From: Treponema sp.
GTDB taxonomy: Bacteria > Spirochaetota > Spirochaetia > Treponematales > Breznakiellaceae
Assembly (NCBI GenBank): GCA_009787835.1
Contig: WQSN01000002.1
Span: 62,001 to 126,000, forward strand
DNA: 64,000 nucleotides
Direction of reading: 5' to 3'
Shown: positions 33,898 through 41,276 of the stretch, piece by piece
Layout: every line of letters begins with the position of its first letter
How positions within the stretch are numbered: the stretch's first letter is position 1
Notes under the pieces: generated by a model
What the model saw: the letters and a program-made list of their open reading frames with translations, nothing else
Database searches by the model: none
What the model was told of the DNA's origin: nothing
Translations under genes and position numbers: made by a program

Positions 33898-34725
33898 ATG
33901 ACGCTAAACATTACCCCTGTAACAAACCACCGGGAGCGGGAAAAAGGAAACATCGTATACCCTGTTTATTCAAGGCGATCCGGCGGTTTATCTGTTGGGA
34001 TCAACCTGTTCCCAGATAAAAAAAAATGCGAATTTGACTGCCCCTATTGCGAAGTGTTTCCGTTTTCAGGTAACGGCGAATTTTCTCTGGAACAGATGGA
34101 AACCGATCTTCGCTCTGCCATAACCGCCGCGCTTGAACAGAATGTACCTGTCATGGATATTTGCTTTTCAGGTAACGGGGAGCCTACGCTGTCGCCTTAT
34201 TTTGACGAAGCGTTAAAGCTTGCAGGCGGTATCCGCGCAGAGACGGCGCCTTCAGCGGAACTGGTGCTTATAACAAACGGTGCCGGGTTATTACAGCCAC
34301 AGATTTTTTCCGCGCTGCAAAATGCAGCTAACGGCCATATTGCGCTTAACATCTGGCTGAAACTGGACGCCGGTACATCAGACTGGTATCAAAAAATGAA
34401 CCGCACAAGTATCTCCTTTGAAAAACTTATTTCAAAGATAAAAGATTTTACCTCCTGCGCGCCTGTTACAATACAGACAATGCTCTGCGCGATTAACAAA
34501 GAGCCGCCGTCCTCTGAAGAAGCGCAGGCATGGGAGACTATAGTATGTAATGCGGCTTCAGGTAACAATATCCGCAAGGTGCAAATATACGGTAAAGCCC
34601 GCTCTGCTCCCGAAGATCCGCTTTCCTCTCCCCTGCCCGCTTCCTTTCTTGAAGACAGAGCTGCGTCATTACGCCGCGCGTTTGCGGAAAAAGTCATTAC
34701 AACATTGGTAGAAATTTACTTGTAG
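33898..34725 (+). CDS. radical SAM protein
   Basis: The 275-residue protein carries the CxxxCxxC cluster motif as CEFDCPYC (residues about 43-50), which binds the [4Fe-4S] cluster that cleaves S-adenosylmethionine. ICFSGNGEPTLSPYF near 90-104 is the GGE-like SAM-binding region, and VTIQTMLC lies later. There is no C-terminal cluster domain, and the substrate is unknown; similar short proteins are annotated only as radical SAM. No Shine-Dalgarno precedes ATG 33898 and the -10 box ends 7 nt before it. The gene stands alone. Confidence 0.8.
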   Translation: MTLNITPVTNHREREKGNIVYPVYSRRSGGLSVGINLFPDKKKCEFDCPYCEVFPFSGNGEFSLEQMETDLRSAITAALEQNVPVMDICFSGNGEPTLSPYFDEALKLAGGIRAETAPSAELVLITNGAGLLQPQIFSALQNAANGHIALNIWLKLDAGTSDWYQKMNRTSISFEKLISKIKDFTSCAPVTIQTMLCAINKEPPSSEEAQAWETIVCNAASGNNIRKVQIYGKARSAPEDPLSSPLPASFLEDRAASLRRAFAEKVITTLVEIYL

Positions 34726-34748
34726 AATTTAATATTTTTAATACAATT

Positions 34749-34777
34749 TTGATTGTAACCTTGAATTTAATTACAAT
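34749..34777 (+). promoter_or_regulatory. promoter of the iorB-paaK unit
   Basis: TTGATT (34749-34754) and TACAAT (34772-34777) are 17 bp apart. The predicted start of transcription leaves only about 12 nt before the iorB ATG, without a Shine-Dalgarno sequence. Confidence 0.6.
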
Positions 34778-34796
34778 TTAAGCAATACTTACCCTC

Positions 34797-35384
34797 ATGA
34801 ATTACGATGTAATTTTGGCAGGCGTTGGGGGACAGGGAGTTTTATCCATCGCCTCAATTATTACCCATGCGGCTCTGAGTGAAGGGCTGGAAGTCCGCCA
34901 GAGCGAAGTGCATGGGATGGCGCAGAGAGGCGGCGCTGTTTTAGCCCACATGCGCATTGCAAACAGAAAGATCGCGGGCGACCTTGTTCCAAAGGGCGGC
35001 GCGGATATGATCATTTCCATGGAGCCTCTGGAAAGCCTTCGGTATATATCGTATTTAAAACCGGACGGAATCCTTGTTACCGCAGCTGAACCGTATAATA
35101 ATATTTCCAATTATCCCGATATCGAAGGAATTCATTCATTAATAAAAAGCCTGCCTGAATGGCGGATTGTACAGGCTGCGTCTCTGGCAAAAGAAGCCGG
35201 TTTGGCAAAAGCGGTAAATACTGTCATGGTAGGAGTAGCTTCATGCTTCCTTCCGGTAAAAACCCGGAGTCTGGAAAAAATTATTGGTGAAGTATTTTCA
35301 AAAAAAAATGAAGCGGCTGCAGCGGCAAACGCAAGAGCTTTTCATCTTGGGCAAGCCGCGGCTAAAGTAACAAAGACAGGATAA
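34797..35384 (+). CDS. iorB: indolepyruvate ferredoxin oxidoreductase beta subunit
   Basis: IorB is the gamma-type catalytic subunit that, with IorA, oxidises aryl pyruvates to aryl-acetyl-CoA with ferredoxin as acceptor. The 195-residue protein begins NYDVILAGVGGQGVLSIASIITHAAL, then QSEVHGMAQRGGAVLAHMRI, both diagnostic for the POR-gamma fold. It is followed 4 bp later by paaK, as in many anaerobes. The usual upstream gene iorA, with the TPP and ferredoxin domains, is absent; a radical SAM gene stands there instead. IorA must be elsewhere, or this subunit serves another 2-oxoacid enzyme. Confidence 0.88.
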   Translation: MNYDVILAGVGGQGVLSIASIITHAALSEGLEVRQSEVHGMAQRGGAVLAHMRIANRKIAGDLVPKGGADMIISMEPLESLRYISYLKPDGILVTAAEPYNNISNYPDIEGIHSLIKSLPEWRIVQAASLAKEAGLAKAVNTVMVGVASCFLPVKTRSLEKIIGEVFSKKNEAAAAANARAFHLGQAAAKVTKTG

Positions 35385-35388
35385 AAAG

Positions 35389-36702
35389 ATGAATTATCAG
35401 TATTGGGATCCACAAATTGAAAAAATGCCAAGAGCGGAGCTTGAAGCTTTGCAATTACAGAAACTTAAAACGGAAATCAGATGGGCTCTGCGCGCTCCAT
35501 TTTACAAGGAGAGGCTTTCAAAGGCCGGCATTAGCTGTCATGATGACATAAAAAGCCTTGATGATCTTAAACGATTTCCTTTTACAACAAAAAATGATCT
35601 AAGGGACGGTTTTCCGTACGGATTTTTATCAATTCCGAAAGAAGATGTTGTGCGCCTTCACGCATCCAGCGGAACCACCGGCATTCCCACAACAATTTAT
35701 TTCAGCCGTGACGATATTAAACGATGGGCCGGTTATATGGCGCGCTGCATTTACGGAACGGGCTGCGATAAGAACGATGTTTTTCAGAACATGATAACAT
35801 ATGGTCTTTTTACAGGCGGCCTGGGTCTTCATCAGGGCGGCGAAGAAGTTGGCATGCTGGTAATTCCTGCGGGTGCGGGCAACACCGCGCGCCAGTTTAA
35901 AATGATGCAGGATTACGGGACGACTGTGTTACACGCAACGCCGAGTTTTCTTCTTCACCTTGAAACAAAAATGAAGGAAGCCGGAGTTCAGAGGGAAAGC
36001 CTTTCGCTGAAACGCGCGTTTGCCGGTGCGGAACCTTATTCCGAAGACACAAGGAGGCGCATAGAATCGCTTTTAAAAATTGATGTTTACAATTCTTATG
36101 GCCTTTCGGAAATGAACGGCCCTGGCGTCGCTTTTGAATGCCAGTGCAAGGAAGGACTGCACATCTGGGAAGACGGTTACATTGCAGAAATTGTTAATCC
36201 CGACACTCTGGAGCCTGTAAAAGAAGGCGAAACCGGCGAACTAATTCTTACAATATTGTGCCGCGAGGCCACGCCAATCCTCCGTTACCGTACCCGCGAC
36301 CTTACGTCCTTTTATAATGAACCATGCAAATGCGGCAGAACCCACCGCCGAATGAGGCGCATAACAGGCCGCAGCGATGATATGCTCATCATCAACGGGG
36401 TGAATGTCTTCCCCAGCCAGATAGAAGAAGTAATAATGAGCATGAAGGAAGTCGGCAACAATTATTTAATCGTGGTTGAAAAAGACGGCGCACTGGACAG
36501 GCTGACCGTTAAAACCGAAGTAAGCACCGAAATTTTCATGGACGACTCCCGTCCGTTAAACGCGTTAAAAGAGAAAATAAAAGAAACATTACAGGCATCA
36601 ATCTCGATAAATCCCAAAGTAGAACTCCACGAAAGCGGCAGCCTGCCAATATCCGAAGGCAAAGCAGTAAGAGTAAAAGACACCAGGCCAAAAGATGTTT
36701 AA
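35389..36702 (+). CDS. paaK: phenylacetate-CoA ligase
   Basis: PaaK activates phenylacetate, or a related aryl acid, to its CoA thioester with ATP. The 437-residue product shows the PaaK form of the adenylate-forming family: LHASSGTTGIPTTIYFSRDD (P-loop), NSYGLSEMNGPGVAFEC, a Cys-rich zinc-type stretch around CKCGRTHRR, and the hinge GRSDDMLIINGVNVFPSQIEE. Paired with iorB it may act in the oxidation of aromatic amino acids, either producing aryl-acids with ATP gain or the reverse. AGGAT lies before the ATG. Confidence 0.9.
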   Translation: MNYQYWDPQIEKMPRAELEALQLQKLKTEIRWALRAPFYKERLSKAGISCHDDIKSLDDLKRFPFTTKNDLRDGFPYGFLSIPKEDVVRLHASSGTTGIPTTIYFSRDDIKRWAGYMARCIYGTGCDKNDVFQNMITYGLFTGGLGLHQGGEEVGMLVIPAGAGNTARQFKMMQDYGTTVLHATPSFLLHLETKMKEAGVQRESLSLKRAFAGAEPYSEDTRRRIESLLKIDVYNSYGLSEMNGPGVAFECQCKEGLHIWEDGYIAEIVNPDTLEPVKEGETGELILTILCREATPILRYRTRDLTSFYNEPCKCGRTHRRMRRITGRSDDMLIINGVNVFPSQIEEVIMSMKEVGNNYLIVVEKDGALDRLTVKTEVSTEIFMDDSRPLNALKEKIKETLQASISINPKVELHESGSLPISEGKAVRVKDTRPKDV

Positions 36703-36713
36703 ATAATTTTTAC

Positions 36714-36742
36714 TTGACAATACATCTAAACACCTGTATAGT
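36714..36742 (+). promoter_or_regulatory. consensus promoter placed for a leaderless mRNA
   Basis: A perfect TTGACA (36714-36719), 17 bp and TATAGT (36737-36742) end 6 nt before ATG 36749. Transcription would start at the start codon. Confidence 0.7.
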
Positions 36743-36748
36743 TATCAC

Positions 36749-38095
36749 ATGGGACTGCAGGATCTGCACGAAAAAATATCGATACTATCAGGCGCAGCGA
36801 AATACGACGCTTCCTGCGCAACTTCAGGCAGCAGCGGCTTTAACAACTTCAACAGTAAAAATAAAAAAAAATTGGGCACGGCTCTGCCAACCGGAGTTTG
36901 TCATAGCTGGACACAGGATGGCCGGTGCGTAAGCCTTTTAAAAGTGCTTTATTCCAATGTATGCAAATACGACTGCGCTTACTGCGTAAACCGCGCGTCG
37001 GCGGATATTAAACGCAGCAGTTTTACAGTTCAGGAACTGGCGGAACTTACATGCGAGTTTTACAAACGTAATTACATCGAAGGGCTTTTCCTGTCTTCGG
37101 GGATATTCGCCGACCCTGATATAGTCATGGAAAAATTAACAGAAACCGCCAAAACGCTCAGAACAGAAATGGGTTTTGGAGGATACATCCATTTAAAATT
37201 GATTCCCGGTACCGGGGAGACAATGATCCGCGAGGCGGGAAAATGGGCGGACAGGCTCAGCGTAAACATTGAACTGCCGACAGAAAAAAGTTTAATAACC
37301 CTCGCTCCTGAAAAATCAAAAAAAGCGATTATAGGCGCGATGAATGATTTTTCCGATATAAGCTGCGATATAGAAGAAAACCGCCGCAAGCCGAAATTTT
37401 TACCTCAGGGAAAAACAGCATCGCAGTGGTTCGCGCCCGCAGGACAGAGCACCCAGCTTATCGTCGGCGCAACAGGCGAAGATGACAGGCAGATTATAAA
37501 CCTGACAAGCTCGCTATACAATAAATTTTCCTTAAAACGGGTATACTATTCCGCTTTTATCCATCCGGGTAGTTACGCGCAAAAAGAAAATCACGCGGGC
37601 ATGACACATAACGTCACTAACAGCGGCGCGGAACTTTTCAGCGATCCCAGACTGCCTGAAGGCATCGGCCCTCCCCTTGTGCGGGAACACCGTTTGTACC
37701 AGGCGGATTGGCTCCTGCGTTTCTACCATTTCAGCGCCGGGGAAATTTTAAGCGAGAGCGAGCCATTCCTTGACGCTCACATCGATCCTAAAACCGCGTG
37801 GGCGCTGAAAAACATGGATTATTTCCCCGTCGAAATAAACCGCGCCGATTATGAAACACTTTTGCGCATCCCCGGTATCGGCGCAAAAACCGCCCGGCGC
37901 ATAATAGAAACACGGCGTTCGCGCAGCTTAAGCCTTGACAATCTTCGCCGCATGGGCGCAGCCCTTAAACGCGCCCGCTATTTTATAACTGCGGGAGGCG
38001 CGTACATCGAACGCCCAGACGATCCTGTACGCATCCGCCGCCTGCTCTCAGACACCGACGGCGCGGGTTTGCAATTGCCTCTTTTTGATTTTTAG
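36749..38095 (+). CDS. radical SAM protein of the DNA modification/repair type
   Basis: The 448-residue protein has CKYDCAYCVNR as its radical-SAM cluster motif (near residues 74-84), GLFLSSGIFADPD, and a C-terminal helix-hairpin-helix, LLRIPGIGAKTARRIIETRR, that can bind DNA. This combination is known as the putative DNA modification/repair radical SAM family (TIGR03916-like), normally linked to the gene that follows here. An Asn/Lys-rich stretch near residues 28-42 is likely a loop. No Shine-Dalgarno precedes ATG 36749 and the -10 box is 6 nt away, so the mRNA is probably leaderless. The reaction is unknown. Confidence 0.85.
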   Translation: MGLQDLHEKISILSGAAKYDASCATSGSSGFNNFNSKNKKKLGTALPTGVCHSWTQDGRCVSLLKVLYSNVCKYDCAYCVNRASADIKRSSFTVQELAELTCEFYKRNYIEGLFLSSGIFADPDIVMEKLTETAKTLRTEMGFGGYIHLKLIPGTGETMIREAGKWADRLSVNIELPTEKSLITLAPEKSKKAIIGAMNDFSDISCDIEENRRKPKFLPQGKTASQWFAPAGQSTQLIVGATGEDDRQIINLTSSLYNKFSLKRVYYSAFIHPGSYAQKENHAGMTHNVTNSGAELFSDPRLPEGIGPPLVREHRLYQADWLLRFYHFSAGEILSESEPFLDAHIDPKTAWALKNMDYFPVEINRADYETLLRIPGIGAKTARRIIETRRSRSLSLDNLRRMGAALKRARYFITAGGAYIERPDDPVRIRRLLSDTDGAGLQLPLFDF

Positions 38096-38104
38096 GCAGG
38101 CGGT

Positions 38105-38908
38105 ATGTTTCGCAAACTCAATGAACTGTTCCTGCTCATAAATAACAAAGAGCCTATCAGAAGACAGGAAGATTTATTTGGATTTTCAGAGAATGCCGCA
38201 TCATCCATGCCAGAAGCGGCGCATTTCCAGTATGAGCAGGACGATATTGATCTTATTGCATCCTTTTACTCCGGGATGTTACAGCCTTCAAATCTGCCTG
38301 AACCCACGCGTACGCTTTTTAATCTTTCTGTAAACGCGTTTGAAATTTTCATTCACTCATGGATGAGCGAAATTCCCATAGAAAGGGAATCCGTAATTTT
38401 CGCTAAAAAAATTATCGCTGCTTCTGTTCAGATGAACAGTCAGGAAGAAAAACACCGTGCGGCAGAACAGGTAATAAATGACCGAGGCGACTCGGATACC
38501 CTGACAATGTTAAATGTATCCGCCAGGGTAACGCGGGAGATTCACCGCATGACAGAGCTTTTACGTTTTTCGCCTGACGCGGACGGCGTCTTCATCGCGA
38601 AATGCGCGCCGGATCATCTGGTTCTTCCGGCTCTTGGAATATATTTTACCGCCCGTTTCTCAGAAACTGCCTGGGCAATTATTGATGAAAAACGAAACTT
38701 GTGTTTATGCGGACAAAACGGTAAACAGGCAAAAATCATGATATCCGAAGATATACAGACAGGTTTTAAATCGGAAGGAAATGATGACTGGGAAGCCCTA
38801 TGGAAACACTACCATAGAACAATCAACAATGAGAGCAGAGATAATCCCAATTTACAGCGTCAATTAATGCCCCGGCGTTACTGGAAATACCTTCCGGAGA
38901 AAACTTAA
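38105..38908 (+). CDS. DNA-metabolism partner protein (DUF4130/TIGR03915-like)
   Basis: The 267-residue protein ends with WKHYHRTINNESRDNPNLQRQLMPRRYWKYLPE, the signature of the DUF4130 family that accompanies the radical SAM DNA protein. The central part (VTREIHRMTELLRFSPDADGVFIAKCAPDHLVLPALGIYF) also fits. The N-terminal part (RKLNELFLLINNKEPIRRQED) seems different or shortened compared with what I remember of the family, which often starts with a FDGS-like strand. In other genomes a uracil-DNA glycosylase domain may be fused; none is seen here. AGGCGG precedes the ATG, 10 bp after the radical SAM stop. Confidence 0.8.
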   Translation: MFRKLNELFLLINNKEPIRRQEDLFGFSENAASSMPEAAHFQYEQDDIDLIASFYSGMLQPSNLPEPTRTLFNLSVNAFEIFIHSWMSEIPIERESVIFAKKIIAASVQMNSQEEKHRAAEQVINDRGDSDTLTMLNVSARVTREIHRMTELLRFSPDADGVFIAKCAPDHLVLPALGIYFTARFSETAWAIIDEKRNLCLCGQNGKQAKIMISEDIQTGFKSEGNDDWEALWKHYHRTINNESRDNPNLQRQLMPRRYWKYLPEKT

Positions 38909-39035
38909 AAATCTTCAGCCTGATCAATATATACAGATAACCAATAAAAATTTCAGTTATTATTCAGTCAGTGTAACCTTCTCAATCTATTTTAAATTTA
39001 CTGTATATAGTATTATTCAAAACAGGAGGAGATAT

Positions 39036-40346
39036 CTGCGCCTTAAAATAGTCTTAATTACTGTAATTATATTGATATTTTTACATCTTGATTTGCTTGC
39101 CCAAACAAAAGAGCTTAACCTGGACGAGGCAGTTAAACACGCTCTTGAATATAACCTAAATCTGAAAAAAAATGAAATTGATCTGGCGGCAAGCGGGTAC
39201 TCGGAAAAAAATATATGGTCGGAGATTTTTCCCACTATCAGCGCAAGCGCAAGCATAGGTTACAGAGACGCCCTTTTTGGCCCCTCTCCCAATAACGCGG
39301 GCTTGAATTACAGCGTTGGTTTGGGCTTGAGCCTTGGATTGAACGCGGGAATTCCATATACAATAAAAAATATTAAACTGGCCCATGAAAGCAATATTCT
39401 GCGGTACGAGGATGCTTGTAATCAGCTTTCCATTCAGGTTACAAAAAGATTCTATTCGCTTATCACGGAGAAAAACAATCTTCTGCTTCTTGAGGAAATC
39501 CTGAACCTGTCGCAAAGACAATATGAAAGAAACGAGATCTCCTTTAAAAACGGCCTTGTGGGTGAACTTGCCCTTATGCAGAGCAAACTTGCCGTAGAAA
39601 ACGCGCGCTACAATTTAAACGCGGCGGTTATTAACAACATGAACAGCATGGGAGAATTTCTTGCGATGCTGGGAATGCCTCCTGATGCCAATGTTTCGCT
39701 GTCAGGAGAAATCAGCATTGTCAAAATTGAAGCTGAAGCGGAACTGCTGATTAATCAGCACCTTCCGGGACGGCCTGACATTTTAAGGGCAAAACAGGAA
39801 ATTGACAGGCTTGAAAACGCTGAAACGCAGACAAAAATGCAGAGCCGCGCTCCCTCGATCAATTTATCGGTTGACTGGAGCAGTTCAAATTTCTCTCCTT
39901 TTTCCGACAGCTTCAGCGCGAGCGCGCGCCTGAGCATCCCAATCGATCCATGGATTCCGGGAACTTCAAGAAGCCAGTCTGTCCGCAGGGCAGGCGATTC
40001 AACAGAAAAAGCAAGGATGGATCTTTCTATCGCAGAGGATTCTGCCAAAACGCAGATTCGATCCTTAACAGCGCTTCTGGGAAATTCCTGGAACAGCATA
40101 GAGATTGCCGTTCTGAGCCATGAAGCGGCGGAGCGCAGTTATCAGCTAACGGAACTTGGCTTCAGAAACGGAACTGTGGAATATCTGACGCTTGAAAATG
40201 CACGTAACAACATGGCAAGCACCAGGCAGCGTTTGCTGCAGAGTCAGCTTTCCTACTTCAATATGATATTGGATCTTTCCGCCGCTCTTAATGTGGACTG
40301 GAAAAAATTAATTAATGTCTTTGGGGTTCAAGGTGAAAAAGAGTAA
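39036..40346 (+). CDS. TolC-family outer-membrane efflux protein, CTG start
   Basis: An AGGAGGAG site at 39024-39031 points to a CTG codon at 39036, which gives (M)RLKIVLITVIILIFLHLDLLAQ, a complete signal peptide. The next possible start (TTG 39072) would cut the signal in half. The mature protein (about 413 residues) has two outer-membrane-factor repeats: LDEAVKHALEYNLNLKKNEIDLA...NIWSEIFPTISASAS and a second with LRAKQEIDRLENAETQTKMQSRAPSINLS, then LGFRNGTVEYLTLENA. It forms the channel of the RND pump encoded by the next two genes. It overlaps the following gene by 14 bp. Confidence 0.85.
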   Translation: MRLKIVLITVIILIFLHLDLLAQTKELNLDEAVKHALEYNLNLKKNEIDLAASGYSEKNIWSEIFPTISASASIGYRDALFGPSPNNAGLNYSVGLGLSLGLNAGIPYTIKNIKLAHESNILRYEDACNQLSIQVTKRFYSLITEKNNLLLLEEILNLSQRQYERNEISFKNGLVGELALMQSKLAVENARYNLNAAVINNMNSMGEFLAMLGMPPDANVSLSGEISIVKIEAEAELLINQHLPGRPDILRAKQEIDRLENAETQTKMQSRAPSINLSVDWSSSNFSPFSDSFSASARLSIPIDPWIPGTSRSQSVRRAGDSTEKARMDLSIAEDSAKTQIRSLTALLGNSWNSIEIAVLSHEAAERSYQLTELGFRNGTVEYLTLENARNNMASTRQRLLQSQLSYFNMILDLSAALNVDWKKLINVFGVQGEKE

Positions 40347-41265
40347 AATTATCACTGCCGCCATACTGCTGCTGATTATTCTTTTTGCGGCGCTTATCGC
40401 GATTAATCTTTTCGCTCCTGAACAACAGCGGCGGGGAGCGGGAGGCGCTCCGGGCGCGGGAGGCGGGAGAGCTTCTCGCATCGCAACTACAGTAAGGGTT
40501 ACGCCGGTAGCTCCCGGCACGATAGAAAAAAGCGTAATAATTAACGGCGAAGTGCTTCCGAGAAACCAGGTAACGATCTACCCCACTGTCGCCGGGAAAC
40601 TTACTGAAAGCTTATTCAGTATCGGAAACAGGGTAAACCGCGGCGATGTGGTCGCGATGATTGATCCATCCAGGCCAGGAGAAGTTTTTTCGCAAAATCC
40701 CGTGATTTCCACAGTGTCAGGAACCGTTTTGCAGTCGCCGTACAGTATTGGCGATACATTAACAACACAGTCAGGTATTTATGTGGTAGGAGATCTCGCA
40801 TCACTGTTAGTTGAAACTTATGTGCCGGAGCGCTTTGTAGCATCTCTGCGGCAGGGTCTGCGCGCTGTCCTTAAGTTCGAAGCCATTGCGGGCGAAACAT
40901 TTAACGCAGAAGTAACGGAATTAAGCCCGGTACTCGATCCCGCGAGCCGTACAATGCGCATACGGCTGCGTTTTTTAAATCAGGACTCACGCATAAGGGC
41001 GGGAATGTTCGCAACTGTCAGCCTTGTTACAAACCGCAGGGTAGACGTTCCTGTCATTCCAAGAATTGCCGTAATTAATACCTACGGTTCATGGATTGTG
41101 TTTACTGTCGATGAAAACAATAACGCCATCAGGCGGGAAATTACGCTTGGTATTGATAGCGAAGATTTTGTTGAAGTGCTTTCCGGTCTGGAATTGGGAG
41201 AACGGGTTGTCACAGCGGGGCAGAATTTCCTTTCATCAGGCGATCTTGTCCGCATTGTCGAATAA
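40333..41265 (+). CDS. RND efflux membrane-fusion protein
   Basis: I chose GTG 40333 (GGGG about 6 nt upstream), giving (M)KKSKIITAAILLLIILFAALIAIN, a membrane anchor; ATG 40315 is the alternative. A Gly/Arg-rich linker (RRGAGGAPGAGGG) follows. Then come the lipoyl/barrel-sandwich domain (VINGEVLPRNQVTIYPTVAGKL...VNRGDVVAMIDPS), the beta-barrel (LLVETYVPERFVASLRQGLRAVLKF) and the membrane-proximal domain. The coiled-coil hairpin is very short, as in many spirochaete and Bacteroidetes members. It bridges the inner-membrane pump and the TolC-type channel. Confidence 0.88.
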   Translation: MKKSKIITAAILLLIILFAALIAINLFAPEQQRRGAGGAPGAGGGRASRIATTVRVTPVAPGTIEKSVIINGEVLPRNQVTIYPTVAGKLTESLFSIGNRVNRGDVVAMIDPSRPGEVFSQNPVISTVSGTVLQSPYSIGDTLTTQSGIYVVGDLASLLVETYVPERFVASLRQGLRAVLKFEAIAGETFNAEVTELSPVLDPASRTMRIRLRFLNQDSRIRAGMFATVSLVTNRRVDVPVIPRIAVINTYGSWIVFTVDENNNAIRREITLGIDSEDFVEVLSGLELGERVVTAGQNFLSSGDLVRIVE

Positions 41266-41276
41266 CGGAGAAAAAA

